A DNA stretch of 64,000 bases from Marinococcus sp. PL1-022 (GCF_033845285.1 NZ_JAWXCX010000001.1:1-64000); one strand, 5' to 3'; shown: positions 14,303-25,091, counted from the first letter of the stretch. A program made the numbers and translations. Notes: a model not told the origin generated them from the sequence alone.

Positions 14303-14781
14303 TGAGAATTGGACATGGATATGATGTACACCAACTGCAGGAAGGCCGCCCTTTAATACTGGGAGGCATAAACATTCCTCATGATAAAGGACTCCTTGGA
14401 CATTCGGATGCGGACGTTTTACTTCATGCAGTAACAGATGCGATACTGGGGGCAGTCGGGCTGGGCGATATCGGCAGGCATTTTCCGGACACGGATCCTG
14501 AATTTAAAGATGCTGATTCTGCAGACCTGCTTTCTCATGCCTGCAGTCTTGTACAAGCACAGGGATGGAAGCTTGGAAATGTCGATGCGACTATACTGGC
14601 CCAGCAGCCAAAAATGGCACCGCACATTCCGAAAATGAAAAAGCGGATCGGTGAACTGCTTGAAGCAGAAGCAGAGGACCAGGTGAACGTAAAAGCGACG
14701 ACTACAGAAAAGCTTGGGTTTGTCGGCCGAAAAGAAGGTATTGCTGCTCATGCTGTTGTACTTCTGCAGCCGGCTGATTAA
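14302..14781 (+). CDS. ispF: IspF, 2-C-methyl-D-erythritol 2,4-cyclodiphosphate synthase
   Basis: A 159-aa homotrimeric zinc enzyme of the MEP pathway that cyclises CDP-methylerythritol phosphate. Metal ligands D8 and H10 lie in GYDVH; the SDADVLLHA segment (about 35-43) carries the third histidine, and the [11 protein letters not shown] segment near the C-terminus binds cytidine. Start overlaps the ispD stop (TAATG). Confidence 0.97.
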   Translation: MRIGHGYDVHQLQEGRPLILGGINIPHDKGLLGHSDADVLLHAVTDAILGAVGLGDIGRHFPDTDPEFKDADSADLLSHACSLVQAQGWKLGNVDATILAQQPKMAPHIPKMKKRIGELLEAEAEDQVNVKATTTEKLGFVGRKEGIAAHAVVLLQPAD

Positions 14782-14834
14782 ATATATGTAAAAATAGAGG
14801 ATATAAAAAAGAAAGTCTACGGAGGGTGAAGGAA

Positions 14835-16295
14835 ATGAGTGAAAAAGTACGTGTACGGTTTGCGCCGAGTCCGACCGGCCATCTTCATATCGGAGGAGCG
14901 CGCTCGGCACTGTTTAATTATTTATTCGCCAGAAGCCAGGGCGGAGATTTTATTCTGCGCATTGAAGATACAGATCAGGAGCGTAACGTGGAAGATGCTA
15001 CTGCCCGTTTAATGGAAAGCCTGCGCTGGCTTGGCATCGAATGGGATGAAAGCGTGGATGTCGGCGGCCCGCATGCGCCTTATCAGTCGATGGAACGAAT
15101 CGATCTGTATAAAGAATACGTCCAGCGTCTTCTCGATGAAGGCAAGGCCTATTACGACTACATGACAGAAGAAGAGCTTGCCCAGGAACGAGAAGAGCAG
15201 ATGGCCCGTGGGGAAGCGCCGAAATACAGCGGGCGTGACAGAGACCTTACGCCGGCGCAGCGGAAAGCATACGAAGACCAGGGGATTAAGCCGGTCGTTC
15301 GTTTTCGTGTTCCGGAAGGACAGAGCGTCATCATTGATGACGTGGTAAGAGGAAACGTTATTTTCGAGTCCAACGACATTGGGGACTTTGTCATAGCCCG
15401 TAAAGACGGCATACCAACATACAACTTTGCGGTAGTGATTGATGATCATTTGATGGAAATTTCCCACGTGATCCGTGCAGAAGAGCATCTTTCCAATACA
15501 CCGCGGCAGGCGCTGGTCTATGATGCCTTTGACTGGGAAAAGCCGCGTTTTGCCCACGCATCACTGATTTTGAATCCGAACCGCCAGAAAATGAGCAAGC
15601 GTGACGGATCTGTCATCCAATTTGTCGAACAATACCGTGATCTTGGATACCTGCCGGAAGCTATCGTGAACTTCCTGGCGCTGCTCGGGTGGTCTCCAAA
15701 AGGAGAAGAAGAGCTGTTTACCATTGAAGAATTAAAAGAACAGTTTTCGCTTGAGAGGGTCTCCAAGGCCCCGGCGGTCTTTGATACAGACAAGCTTGCC
15801 TGGATGAACAACCAGTATGTAAAAGAAGCGGACACAGAACGTCTGACACTGCTTGCACTTCCGCATCTTCAGGAAGCAGGAAAGCTGCCGGCAAAGCTTT
15901 CGGAAGAACAGTACGAGTGGCTGAAGCAGCTTGTCGGCATCTATCAGGAGCAAATGCATTATGCAGCAGAAATTGTCGAGCTGACAGATTTGTTCTTCAA
16001 AACAGAAATTGACTATACCCAGGAAGCCCGTGAGGTGCTCGAGCAGGAGCATGTAAGCACCGTGCTGGAGCACTTCTCGAAAGAGCTCGACGAAGCTCCG
16101 GACTTTGAACCGGAAACGGTGAAAAAAGCGGTAAAGGCTACCCAGAAAGCGACAGGCTATAAAGGCAAGCAGCTGTTTATGCCGGTCCGGGTGGCGACAA
16201 CTGGTCAGACGCACGGACCGGAGCTGCCGGTAGCTATTTCGCTCCTTGGAAGAAACGTTGTACAGGCAAGGCTGCAGCAGGTCCTCTCTTCATAA
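14835..16295 (+). CDS. gltX: Glutamyl-tRNA synthetase
   Basis: A 486-aa class I aminoacyl-tRNA synthetase charging tRNA-Glu; in Bacillales it also charges tRNA-Gln for later amidation. The HIGH-type motif GHLHIGG is at 15-21 and KMSKR at 252-256. The C-terminal helical anticodon-binding domain begins about 325. ATG 14835 is preferred because GGAGGGTG lies 6-13 nt upstream; the in-frame GTG at 14826 overlaps that SD. It is followed by a cysteine T-box leader. Confidence 0.97.
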   Translation: MSEKVRVRFAPSPTGHLHIGGARSALFNYLFARSQGGDFILRIEDTDQERNVEDATARLMESLRWLGIEWDESVDVGGPHAPYQSMERIDLYKEYVQRLLDEGKAYYDYMTEEELAQEREEQMARGEAPKYSGRDRDLTPAQRKAYEDQGIKPVVRFRVPEGQSVIIDDVVRGNVIFESNDIGDFVIARKDGIPTYNFAVVIDDHLMEISHVIRAEEHLSNTPRQALVYDAFDWEKPRFAHASLILNPNRQKMSKRDGSVIQFVEQYRDLGYLPEAIVNFLALLGWSPKGEEELFTIEELKEQFSLERVSKAPAVFDTDKLAWMNNQYVKEADTERLTLLALPHLQEAGKLPAKLSEEQYEWLKQLVGIYQEQMHYAAEIVELTDLFFKTEIDYTQEAREVLEQEHVSTVLEHFSKELDEAPDFEPETVKKAVKATQKATGYKGKQLFMPVRVATTGQTHGPELPVAISLLGRNVVQARLQQVLSS

Positions 16296-16344
16296 ATAAA
16301 TATCTGTAAAACTATGACAGGAAGAAGTAAAAAACAACAGGCTT

Positions 16345-16548
16345 TATACAGAGATGCTCTCCGGTGGCTGAGAGAGGGCACTGAGCCGGTTTTTGAAATG
16401 CGTCCTGGAGTCCTCTGCTGAATATAGTAGGCAGCGGCGGCGTGCTCCGTTATGGCAAAAAGAGAAGTGCCTGTCCCGGCGCTTAAACAGAGTGGAACCG
16501 CGCTAAAAAAAGCGTCTCTGTGCGAATTCGCACAGAGACGCTTTTTTT
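16345..16548 (+). promoter_or_regulatory. T-box leader, cysteine-specific, upstream of cysE-cysS
   Basis: The conserved T-box sequence (AGAGTGGAACCGCG, 16490-16503) lies just ahead of a perfect 16-bp terminator stem (16509-16524 with 16529-16544) and T run. Stem I is closed by CAGAG (16349-16353) with CTCTG (16413-16417). A TGC triplet at 16399-16401 in the predicted specifier loop is the cysteine codon. Uncharged tRNA-Cys would stabilise the antiterminator and allow cysE and cysS transcription. Confidence 0.93.
16509..16548 (+). terminator. T-box-controlled attenuator of cysE
   Basis: Perfect 16-bp stem with AATT loop followed by TTTTTTT. It is the regulated terminator of the T-box leader rather than a gene end. 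Confidence 0.93.
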
Positions 16549-16611
16549 ATTGATATACTAAGCATACAAATATGAAAGCTTGAGAGAAGGCATAGAAAGT
16601 GGGGAAGCACC

Positions 16612-17286
16612 ATGTGGAAAACGCTGAAAAATGATTTGGACGTCGTGTTTGACCAGGACCCGGCAGCACGGAACCGTCTGGAGGTGGTCTTCACGTATGC
16701 AGGTGTTCACGCTGTATGGTCACATCGTTTCGCTCATTGGCTGTGGAAGAAAAAAATGTTTTTCCTGTCACGGGTAATTTCACAGCTCAGCCGTTTTATT
16801 ACCGGAATTGAAATTCATCCAGGAGCCGTAGTTGGCGAACGGCTATTTATCGACCACGGCATGGGAGTCGTTATCGGGGAAACATGTGAAATCGGTGATA
16901 ATGTAACGATTTTCCAGGGAGTCACTTTAGGTGGTACGGGTAAAGAAAAAGGCAAGCGGCATCCGACGATTGAAGATCATGTATTAATCGCAAGCGGGGC
17001 TAAGGTGCTCGGTTCCATGACGATTGGAAAGCATTCCCGCATCGGTGCAGGTTCGGTCGTATTAAATGAAGTGCCGCCAAACTCAACGGTCGTCGGCATT
17101 CCGGGAAAGGTGGTTGTGCAGGATGGCGTCAAGATCAACAGAAACTCGCTCGACCACCAGAACCTACCGGACCCGGTAGCTGACAAGCTTCGTTCCCTTG
17201 AAGAGGAGATCGAAATGCTGAAAGAGCGGCTCCCGGAGCACGAAAGCGCAGACCATGAACAATCGGTGAAAGGAAGAGAGCAGTAA
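16612..17286 (+). CDS. cysE: Serine O-acetyltransferase
   Basis: A 224-aa enzyme making O-acetylserine from serine and acetyl-CoA, the first step of cysteine synthesis. An N-terminal helical domain (1-60) is followed by a left-handed beta-helix of hexapeptide repeats (about 65-160) with the catalytic-type motif [11 protein letters not shown] near 82-92 and the [12 protein letters not shown] loop near 107-118. A charged C-terminal tail (about 195-224) is predicted. Regulated by the Cys T-box; one-base overlap with cysS. Confidence 0.95.
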   Translation: MWKTLKNDLDVVFDQDPAARNRLEVVFTYAGVHAVWSHRFAHWLWKKKMFFLSRVISQLSRFITGIEIHPGAVVGERLFIDHGMGVVIGETCEIGDNVTIFQGVTLGGTGKEKGKRHPTIEDHVLIASGAKVLGSMTIGKHSRIGAGSVVLNEVPPNSTVVGIPGKVVVQDGVKINRNSLDHQNLPDPVADKLRSLEEEIEMLKERLPEHESADHEQSVKGREQ

Positions 17287-18680
17287 TGGCGATTCATATA
17301 TACAATTCATTAACCAATCAAAAAGAACTGTTTCAACCGATAGACCCGGACCGGATCACAATGTACGTGTGCGGGCCGACTGTGTACAACTACATTCATA
17401 TCGGCAATGCCCGTCCTGCTATTGTTTTTGATGCTGTCCGCCGCTATCTGATGTACCGTGGATACAATGTGTACTACGTGTCGAATTTCACCGATGTGGA
17501 TGACAAAATTATTAAAGCTGCCCAGGAAATGAATGAAGAAGTGCCGGTGCTCGCTAATCGTTTTATCGACACGTACCTTGAAGATATCGAATCGCTCGGA
17601 GTTGAAAAAGCGGATCTTCATCCGCGGGCGACCGAAACAGTGACAGAAATGATCGAGTTTATCGAGCAGCTGATCGCAAAAGGATTTGCCTATGAATCAA
17701 ACGGCGATGTGTATTACCGCACAAAGAAATTCAAAAACTACGGAAAGCTTTCCTCGCAGTCGGTCGGAGATCTGCAAATGGGTGCGCGAATCGAAGTAGG
17801 CGAACAGAAAGAGGACCCGATGGATTTCACGCTCTGGAAAAAAGCGAAGGAAAACGAAATTGCGTGGAACAGCCCGTGGGGCGAAGGGCGCCCGGGATGG
17901 CATATTGAATGCTCGGCGATGGTGAAGAAATATATGGGAGACACTATAGATATTCATGCCGGCGGCCAGGATTTAAAATTCCCCCACCACGAAAACGAAA
18001 TTGCCCAGACGGAAGCATTGACCGGCAAGCCGATGGCCAACTACTGGATGCACAACGGCTATATTAATATTAATAATGAAAAAATGTCGAAATCGCTCGG
18101 AAATTTCGTGCTGGTGCATGACATGATTCAGCAGCACGATCCGGAAGTGATCCGCTTTTTCATGATGCAGGCGCACTACCGCAATCCTATTAACTTTGAT
18201 AACGATTTGCTTGAATCGGCCAGAGCCGGGCTGGAGCGGCTGCGCTCCACGCTTGAAAACGTCAAGCACCGCCGGGGTGAAAGTGCGGACGGCGGCAGCG
18301 GAGAAGGCCGGGAGGCGGCCGAACGGGCCAAGGTGCGCTTTCTGGAGGAAATGGATGATGACTTCAACACGGCAAATGCCATCAGTGTACTGTTTGACCT
18401 GGCCCGGGAAGCAAATAAATATATGCAGCAGCCACAGACAAGTATCGCCTCACTGGATGCGATTATTGAAACGATGACAGAAATTGGGGACGTGCTGGGG
18501 GTATCTTTGGAAAAAGAGGAGGAAATGCTCGATGAAGACATCGAACAGCTTCTCAAAGAGCGGGTGGAAGCAAGAAAAAATAAAAACTTTGCCCGTGCCG
18601 ATGAAATCCGGGACCAGCTCGAGAACGACGGAATTTTATTAGAAGATACGCCACAGGGAACCCGGTGGAAGAGGAAGTAG
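17286..18680 (+). CDS. cysS: Cysteinyl-tRNA synthetase
   Basis: A 464-aa class I synthetase charging tRNA-Cys. The zinc and cysteine-binding C29 is in [16 protein letters not shown] with HIGN at 38-41; further zinc ligands C209, H234 and E238 are in place, and KMSKS is at 266-270. Start overlaps cysE stop (TAATG), so the amino acid and its tRNA charging enzyme are made from one T-box-controlled message. Confidence 0.97.
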   Translation: MAIHIYNSLTNQKELFQPIDPDRITMYVCGPTVYNYIHIGNARPAIVFDAVRRYLMYRGYNVYYVSNFTDVDDKIIKAAQEMNEEVPVLANRFIDTYLEDIESLGVEKADLHPRATETVTEMIEFIEQLIAKGFAYESNGDVYYRTKKFKNYGKLSSQSVGDLQMGARIEVGEQKEDPMDFTLWKKAKENEIAWNSPWGEGRPGWHIECSAMVKKYMGDTIDIHAGGQDLKFPHHENEIAQTEALTGKPMANYWMHNGYININNEKMSKSLGNFVLVHDMIQQHDPEVIRFFMMQAHYRNPINFDNDLLESARAGLERLRSTLENVKHRRGESADGGSGEGREAAERAKVRFLEEMDDDFNTANAISVLFDLAREANKYMQQPQTSIASLDAIIETMTEIGDVLGVSLEKEEEMLDEDIEQLLKERVEARKNKNFARADEIRDQLENDGILLEDTPQGTRWKRK

Positions 18681-18681
18681 C

Positions 18682-19098
18682 ATGATAAACTATAGTAAAG
18701 TAGATGAAAAGCAGTTAAATGCTCTGGCGCTTGCGTATATGGGAGATGCAGTGCTTGAAACCCACATCCGTCATTATTTAATTTCGGAAGGGAAAGTGCG
18801 GCCGCAGGAGCTGCATAAGCAGGCTACCTCCTACGTATCGGCTCAGGCCCAGGCGGAAGTACTTCGGTCCATGTGGGAGGAAGGGTATTTAACTGAAGAG
18901 GAGACAGCCGTAGCCAGACGTGGACGCAACGCGAAATCCGGAAGCATCCCCAAAAACACGGACCTGGCCACCTACCGTATGAGTACAGCGTTTGAAGCAG
19001 TGATTGGGTATCTGTATTTTGCCGGCAGACAGGAACGGGTGAACGAAATTATTGCATTTGCGATAGACAAAACACAAGAAAGAGGCCAGTCATTATGA
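18682..19098 (+). CDS. mrnC: Mini-ribonuclease III (MrnC)
   Basis: A 138-aa RNase III catalytic domain without the double-stranded RNA-binding domain. In B. subtilis it matures both ends of 23S rRNA, matching the processing stalk seen in this window. The motif ALAYMGDAVLE (about 14-24) holds the catalytic acidic residues. One base separates it from cysS and its stop overlaps rlmB by 4 nt. Confidence 0.95.
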   Translation: MINYSKVDEKQLNALALAYMGDAVLETHIRHYLISEGKVRPQELHKQATSYVSAQAQAEVLRSMWEEGYLTEEETAVARRGRNAKSGSIPKNTDLATYRMSTAFEAVIGYLYFAGRQERVNEIIAFAIDKTQERGQSL

Positions 19099-19847
19099 GC
19101 CAGGAATGGATCGCGGGGAAAAATCCTGTTATAGAAGCGTTGAAAGCCGACCGGAAAATTGAAAGAATTATGATCGCAGATACTGCCAAAAAAGGAGCAG
19201 CACAGGAAATAAGAGCTCTGGCAGGAAAAAAAGGAATAGCAGTGCAGGAGGTTTCAAAGAAAAAACTTGATGAGCTCGATGCAGGCGTACACCAGGGAGT
19301 AGCGGCGGCTGTGCCGGCTTATCAGTACGCAGGAATGGAGGATTTATTCCGAAAAGCAGAAAAGCAGCACGAGGACCCTTTTTTCCTTGTCCTGGACGGG
19401 GTGGAGGATCCTCATAATCTGGGTTCCATGATACGGACGGCGAATGCCTCCGGCGTACACGGCGTCATTATTCCGAAAAGACGGGCTGCAGGTGTGACCC
19501 AAACCGTAGTAAAAACATCGGCCGGAGCCGTCGAATATGTGCCGGTAGTCCGTGTAACAAACATTAATAAAACGCTCGATGAATTAAAGGAAAAAGGCCT
19601 TTGGATAGCCGGGACGGGAATAGAGAACGCCTCTGATTACAGGCAGATGCAGGCAGACATGCCGCTTGCTCTGGTAATCGGAAACGAAGGAAAGGGATTG
19701 AGCCGGCTTGTAAAGGAAGCCTGTGACTTTCTGGTACAGATTCCGATGCACGGAGCAGTTACTTCATTGAACGCTTCTGTCGCCGGTGGTGTTCTAATGT
19801 ATGAAGTGATGCGTAAAAGACAGGAGAAGGGCAGGCAGACACCATGA
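19095..19847 (+). CDS. rlmB: RlmB-type 23S rRNA 2'-O-ribose methyltransferase (SpoU family)
   Basis: A 250-aa SPOUT methyltransferase; the E. coli relative methylates G2251 of 23S rRNA. An N-terminal substrate-binding domain (1-75) precedes the knotted SpoU domain with DGVEDPHNLGSMIRTANA (about 97-114), GNEGKGLSR (about 196-204) and the C-terminal SLNASVAGGVLMYE motif (about 223-236). Overlaps mrnC and rae1 by 4 nt each (ATGA). Confidence 0.94.
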   Translation: MSQEWIAGKNPVIEALKADRKIERIMIADTAKKGAAQEIRALAGKKGIAVQEVSKKKLDELDAGVHQGVAAAVPAYQYAGMEDLFRKAEKQHEDPFFLVLDGVEDPHNLGSMIRTANASGVHGVIIPKRRAAGVTQTVVKTSAGAVEYVPVVRVTNINKTLDELKEKGLWIAGTGIENASDYRQMQADMPLALVIGNEGKGLSRLVKEACDFLVQIPMHGAVTSLNASVAGGVLMYEVMRKRQEKGRQTP

Positions 19848-20356
19848 AGGACATTCTTCTCGTAGATGGATATAACGTGATTGGCGACTGGCCGGAGCTG
19901 AAGCCGCTCCGGGCCGGTCATCTGGAAGAGGCACGGGACCGGCTTATTGATGCCATGGCGGAGTACCAGGCGTATAAAGGATGGAGAGTTATTGTTGTTT
20001 TCGACGCCCATATGGTTCCCGGCATTGGGAAAAACTATCAGCTGAAACGTGTGGAGGTAGTATATACGAGAGAACACGAAACAGCTGATGAGCGCATCGA
20101 AAAATTAGTCGGAGAGTTAAAAAACGTGGAAACGAGGGTACACGTCGCCACCTCTGATTATGCTGAACAGTCAATGACGTTTGGGAGCGGGGCATTAAGA
20201 AAATCAGCACGGGAGCTCCGGCATGAAACAAAGCTTGTCGAAAAAGGCATCGAAGAACAGCTTGAAAATCAAAAAAAAGCAATTCATAAGACTACTCTTC
20301 CTATTACGGAAGAAATGGCAGAAATTTTCGACAAATGGCGCAAAAGGGATCTGTAG
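19844..20356 (+). CDS. rae1: NYN-domain ribosome-dependent endoribonuclease (Rae1/YacP)
   Basis: A 170-aa PIN-like NYN domain nuclease. B. subtilis Rae1 cuts mRNA in the ribosomal A site. The N-terminal LLVDGYNVIGDWP (4-16) has the first catalytic aspartate, VVFDAH (about 48-53) the second, and the charged C-terminal helix fits the family. Overlaps rlmB by 4 nt. It ends just before the sigH promoter. Confidence 0.93.
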   Translation: MKDILLVDGYNVIGDWPELKPLRAGHLEEARDRLIDAMAEYQAYKGWRVIVVFDAHMVPGIGKNYQLKRVEVVYTREHETADERIEKLVGELKNVETRVHVATSDYAEQSMTFGSGALRKSARELRHETKLVEKGIEEQLENQKKAIHKTTLPITEEMAEIFDKWRKRDL

Positions 20357-20360
20357 GCAG

Positions 20361-20390
20361 TTGACGCTCTTATGAACACTCCGATATAAT
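20361..20390 (+). promoter_or_regulatory. SigA-type promoter of sigH
   Basis: TTGACG (20361-20366) and TATAAT (20385-20390) with 18-bp spacing, 46 nt before the sigH start. Near consensus. Confidence 0.85.
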
Positions 20391-20435
20391 GATTGCTATA
20401 TTTATACTACTACGCGCATGGGCGGAGGGATTGTA

Positions 20436-21086
20436 TTGAGTACAGACCTCAAGAAACCGGAACAACGTCAAACCACCCGAACCGAAGATGAAATACTGAT
20501 TGAATTTGCACGTGCAGGCGATAACCAGGCGTTAGAACGACTGATTGAGAAATACCGGCATTTAGTGCGGGCGAAATCGCGATCGTATTTTCTCATCGGG
20601 GGAGATTATGAAGATATTATACAAGAAGGAATGATCGGGCTGTATAAAGCTGTACGAGATTTCCGGGGGGACAAACTATCCTCTTTCCGTGCCTTTGCTG
20701 AGTTGTGTATTACAAGGCAGATCATTACAGCTATAAAGACGGCGACGAGACAGAAGCATTCGCCGCTGAACTCATATATCTCGTTGGATAAACCAGTGTA
20801 TGAGGAAGATTCGGAACGCCCGCTGCTTGATATTTTAGTAGAGACCCACGCCAAAAGTCCGGAGGATCTGCTGATTATCAGAGAGAAGCAGGAGGACATG
20901 GAAACGAAAATTGGCAGTGTGCTGAGTGAACTTGAACAGCAGGTGCTGCAGCTCTACATCGATGGTCGTTCTTACCAGGAAATGTCCGGACTGCTCGGCA
21001 GAAGAAATAAATCAATCGACAATGCGCTTCAGAGAATCAAGCGAAAACTCGAAAACTGTGAAGAGTGGAATGCGTTAATCTCTTGA
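20436..21086 (+). CDS. sigH: RNA polymerase sigma-H factor
   Basis: A 216-aa sigma-70 family factor. In Bacillus it drives early-stationary, competence and sporulation-onset genes. Region 2 (RLIEKYRHLVRAKSRSYFLI, then EDIIQEGMIGLYKAV) and TRQIITAIKTATRQKH are conserved; region 4 with a helix-turn-helix lies about 165-205. TTG 20436 is chosen because GGAGGGA ends 5 nt upstream; the in-frame ATG 20418 has no SD. Retained although several sporulation genes are missing from this cluster. Confidence 0.94.
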   Translation: MSTDLKKPEQRQTTRTEDEILIEFARAGDNQALERLIEKYRHLVRAKSRSYFLIGGDYEDIIQEGMIGLYKAVRDFRGDKLSSFRAFAELCITRQIITAIKTATRQKHSPLNSYISLDKPVYEEDSERPLLDILVETHAKSPEDLLIIREKQEDMETKIGSVLSELEQQVLQLYIDGRSYQEMSGLLGRRNKSIDNALQRIKRKLENCEEWNALIS

Positions 21087-21147
21087 AGGACGGGCTTTGC
21101 ATACCTTTTAATTTCAGAAAAATCAAAAATAATTATGTGACAAGTTA

Positions 21148-21176
21148 TTGACAGCGTTTTCTCATAGTGGTAAGAT
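21148..21176 (+). promoter_or_regulatory. Promoter of glpFK with overlapping CcpA site
   Basis: TTGACA (21148-21153) and TAAGAT (21171-21176), 17 bp apart. A catabolite-response element TGACAGCGTTTTCT (21149-21162) matches the TGWAARCGYTWNCW consensus in 13 of 14 positions and covers the -35 and spacer, implying carbon catabolite repression by CcpA. Confidence 0.8.
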
Positions 21177-21182
21177 TTATTT

Positions 21183-21437
21183 AAGTTAATACGTTAGGTT
21201 GAGTATATGAAAGCCGCACACCAGTCATTCCATTGGGATACGTGTGCGGCTTTTTCTAGGCTCACCCGGTTATTTCCGGTTGTTCATGCTAATTTTTATT
21301 CATTATTATGAAAGCGTTTTTCTGGAAAATAACTGGGGTTAAAGGTCTGGGTCTTACGGCGCCGCAACAAATAATAAGACGAACCGCCTAACGTTATGAC
21401 GATAAGTAAGCTTTAATAAAAAAAGGAGGAAGAAAAA
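21183..21437 (+). promoter_or_regulatory. glpF 5' leader with antitermination-type terminator
   Basis: The promoter is followed within about 30 nt by a strong intrinsic terminator (21209-21256), yet glpF starts only at 21438. This layout matches the GlpP-dependent leader of B. subtilis glpFK, where GlpP with glycerol-3-phosphate lets transcription pass the terminator. A second, weaker cre-like sequence is at 21309-21322. No reading frame of note is present. GlpP itself is not in the window. Confidence 0.7.
21209..21256 (+). terminator. Regulated terminator in the glpF leader
   Basis: AAGCCGCACAC (21211-21221) pairs with GTGTGCGGCTT (21242-21252), then TTT. Located between promoter and glpF, so probably conditional. 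Confidence 0.85.
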
Positions 21438-22265
21438 ATGTCTGTTTATTTAGCGGAGCTTATCGGTACGATGATTCTTATTATCTTTGGCGGCGGCGTA
21501 GTTGCTAACATCAGTCTGAATAAATCAAAAGCTCAAGGCGGAGGCTGGATTGTAGTGGCGCTTGGGTGGGGGTTTGCAGTGGCAATGGCAGTTTACGCAG
21601 TAGGCCAGTTCTCCGGAGCGCACATTAACCCGGCAGTAACTCTCGGTCTTGCTTCTGTTGGGGAATTCGCATGGTCCCAGGTTCCGGGCTACATTATTGC
21701 TCAATTGATTGGTGCTGCGTTAGGCGGCGTAGTAGTTTATCTTCACTTTCTCGGGCACTGGAAGGAAACGGATGACCCGAATACAAAGCTTGGTGTGTTT
21801 TCAACCGACCCTGCTCTTCCGAACCGGTTTAACAACTTTCTGAGCGAATTTATCGGCACAGCTGTTCTTGTAGGCGGTATTTTAGGAATTGGCGCAAACC
21901 AGTTTACTGAAGGATTGAATCCTCTGATTGTCGGTTTTCTGATTGTAGCGATCGGCCTGTCGCTCGGCGGTACGACCGGGTATGCGATCAATCCGGCACG
22001 TGACCTTGGTCCGCGTATTGCACACGCATTGCTTCCAATTCCGGGCAAAAGAGATTCCAACTGGTCCTATGCCTGGATTCCAGTAGTAGCACCGGCAGCC
22101 GGCGGTGTGTTTGGTGCAATGGTTTACCGTTCGTTCTTCTTAGGAGAAGGCGCAATGGCACTGATGATTTACTCGGTCATCGTAGCAGTTTTCTTAGGAG
22201 GCCTGTACTACATGGGCCGGCGCTCTGCCAAAACGATTATGTCCAACCCTGAAGTGAAAAACTAA
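21438..22265 (+). CDS. glpF: Glycerol uptake facilitator (aquaglyceroporin)
   Basis: A 275-aa MIP-family channel with about six membrane segments. The two half-helix motifs are NPA (64-66) and NPA (184-186); the residues R187 and D188 after the second motif mark glycerol facilitators rather than water channels. AAAGGAGGAAG precedes the ATG. It forms an operon with glpK, 33 nt downstream. In B. subtilis these genes are elsewhere; here they sit between sigH and secE. Confidence 0.95.
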   Translation: MSVYLAELIGTMILIIFGGGVVANISLNKSKAQGGGWIVVALGWGFAVAMAVYAVGQFSGAHINPAVTLGLASVGEFAWSQVPGYIIAQLIGAALGGVVVYLHFLGHWKETDDPNTKLGVFSTDPALPNRFNNFLSEFIGTAVLVGGILGIGANQFTEGLNPLIVGFLIVAIGLSLGGTTGYAINPARDLGPRIAHALLPIPGKRDSNWSYAWIPVVAPAAGGVFGAMVYRSFFLGEGAMALMIYSVIVAVFLGGLYYMGRRSAKTIMSNPEVKN

Positions 22266-23828
<1,563 letters not shown>

Positions 23829-23840
23829 TAATTTATGAAG

Positions 23841-23872
23841 GGACCGGCGTTCCCTATGGAACGCCGGTTTTT
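23841..23872 (+). terminator. Terminator after glpK
   Basis: Perfect 11-bp stem ACCGGCGTTCC (23843-23853) with GGAACGCCGGT (23858-23868) and TTTT run. Ends the glpFK operon. Confidence 0.92.
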
Positions 23873-23892
23873 ATATGCCCTTTAATTTCTCC

Positions 23893-23992
23893 TTGATTAT
23901 AGTACAGAAGTTGTTTATGATTGTTATTGGTAGAAATATATGTGCACCTAAAGCAAACAGACCGCAGAGCCCTTAGGAGCGGCTGTTTTTTT
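23893..23992 (+). promoter_or_regulatory. Promoter followed by an intrinsic terminator (short transcript or attenuator)
   Basis: TTGATT (23893-23898) and TATGAT (23916-23921) are 17 bp apart. About 30 nt after the predicted start, AAACAGACCGC (23955-23965) pairs with GCGGCTGTTT (23979-23988) with one bulge and is followed by seven T residues. The product would be a 60-70-nt RNA, or an attenuated leader for secE-nusG. This is the place where rpmG stands in B. subtilis; no L33 frame is seen. Confidence 0.55.
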
Positions 23993-24059
23993 AATGGTTG
24001 AAAACAAGCCGGGCAAAGAAGCCTGATGGTACATGGATGCAGAAAAAGATGCAGATACA

Positions 24060-24088
24060 TTGTTCGTACGAGACCTTATATTAATAAT
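24060..24088 (+). promoter_or_regulatory. Probable promoter of secE-nusG
   Basis: TTGTTC (24060-24065) with TAATAAT around 24082-24088, spacing 16-17 bp, 38 nt before the secE start. Confidence 0.5.
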
Positions 24089-24125
24089 TCTATAACCGTA
24101 AACACCGGTTGATGGAGGTGGCTGC

Positions 24126-24323
24126 ATGGCTGGGGGTACGAAAAAAGGCCCTATCCGCTTTCTCAAAGAAGTAGGGCAGGAAATGAAGCGTGTTACATGG
24201 CCGACACGCAAAGAACTAACGAAATATACAATTGTCACGGTGCTGACTGTCATCTTTTTTGTGATCTATTTTGCCGTTATCGATTTAGGGCTTTCTGAGC
24301 TTGTTCGTATATTTTTGGAGTAG
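24126..24323 (+). CDS. secE: Preprotein translocase subunit SecE
   Basis: A 65-aa subunit of the SecYEG translocon. The N-terminal amphipathic helix includes the family motif FLKEVGQEMKRVTWPTRKEL (about 11-30), then a single membrane span (about 36-58). GGAGGTGG lies before the ATG. Followed by nusG as in most Bacillales. Confidence 0.95.
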   Translation: MAGGTKKGPIRFLKEVGQEMKRVTWPTRKELTKYTIVTVLTVIFFVIYFAVIDLGLSELVRIFLE

Positions 24324-24378
24324 TAACGGTTGAACGTTTGGAATAAAGGAGGGAAGGGACTTAGCTCCCACTCTAGAT

Positions 24379-24912
24379 ATGGAAAAAAGCTGGTATGTAG
24401 TCCATACTTATTCGGGCTATGAAAACAAAGTAAAAACGAACCTGGAAAAACGGGTGGAATCCATGGGGATGACGGATAAAATTTTCCGTGTGCTGGTACC
24501 GGTGGAAGAAGAAACAGAAACCAAAAATGGAAAAAGCAAGACGGTTTCCAAAAAGGTTTTTCCGGGGTATGTCATTGTTGAAATGGTAATGACAGACGAC
24601 TCCTGGTACGTGGTTCGCAATACGCCTGGAGTAACCGGATTTATCGGTTCGACAGGAGCAGGGTCGAAGCCGACGCCGCTTTTACCGGACGAAGTAGATG
24701 CTATTCTCGGTCAGATGGGCGAGAAGGAACCAAAGGCAGAGGTGTACTTTGAACTTAAAGAAGCAGTGAAGGTTACCGAAGGGCCGTTTGCTGATTTCAC
24801 CGGCACGGTCGAAGAAATTAATGCCGAGAAGCAGAAGGTCAAAGTTTATGTAAACATGTTCGGCCGCGAAACGCCGGTTGAACTGGAGTTTACTCAAGTA
24901 GAAAAAATCTAG
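24379..24912 (+). CDS. nusG: Transcription elongation and antitermination factor NusG
   Basis: A 177-aa factor that binds RNA polymerase and, in Bacilli, promotes sequence-specific pausing. The NGN domain (1-115) begins SWYVVHTYSGYENKV and the KOW domain (about 125-175) contains EGPFADFTG. The only SD-like sequence (AAAGGAGGG, 24346-24354) is 24 nt from the ATG; a small hairpin GGGA-TCCC (24356-24369) between them could shorten the distance. No other in-frame start fits. Confidence 0.95.
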   Translation: MEKSWYVVHTYSGYENKVKTNLEKRVESMGMTDKIFRVLVPVEEETETKNGKSKTVSKKVFPGYVIVEMVMTDDSWYVVRNTPGVTGFIGSTGAGSKPTPLLPDEVDAILGQMGEKEPKAEVYFELKEAVKVTEGPFADFTGTVEEINAEKQKVKVYVNMFGRETPVELEFTQVEKI

Positions 24913-24950
24913 AGCCGGCTTACGGTTTCCACTCTCTCACGAATTAACCA

Positions 24951-24979
24951 TTGCTTATTTTGGCTGCAGGTGATAAAAT
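24951..24979 (+). promoter_or_regulatory. Probable promoter of rplK-rplA
   Basis: TTGCTT (24951-24956) and TAAAAT (24974-24979), 17-bp spacing, about 110 nt before rplK. Confidence 0.5.
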
Positions 24980-25035
24980 CATCCTGTTTGGTATTGAAAG
25001 ATATCACAGCCTAAAGCACATAGTGTTTTAGAATG

Positions 25036-25070
25036 AGTGGGAGGATACCTTGTATCCGGCTACCACATCA
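25036..25070 (+). promoter_or_regulatory. L1-type autoregulatory element before rplK (candidate)
   Basis: GTGGGAGG followed by a short hairpin and ACCAC resembles the L1-binding site in 23S rRNA that is copied in L11-L1 operon leaders. A related copy lies ahead of rplA at 25596-25620. L1 protein would bind and lower translation. Confidence 0.5.
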
Positions 25071-25091
25071 CGGACGAAGGAGGTGTGTCGC

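Noticed and set aside
16345-16548. SAM or TPP riboswitch before cysE
   Set aside because: The T-box core sequence, terminator and TGC specifier explain the leader fully.
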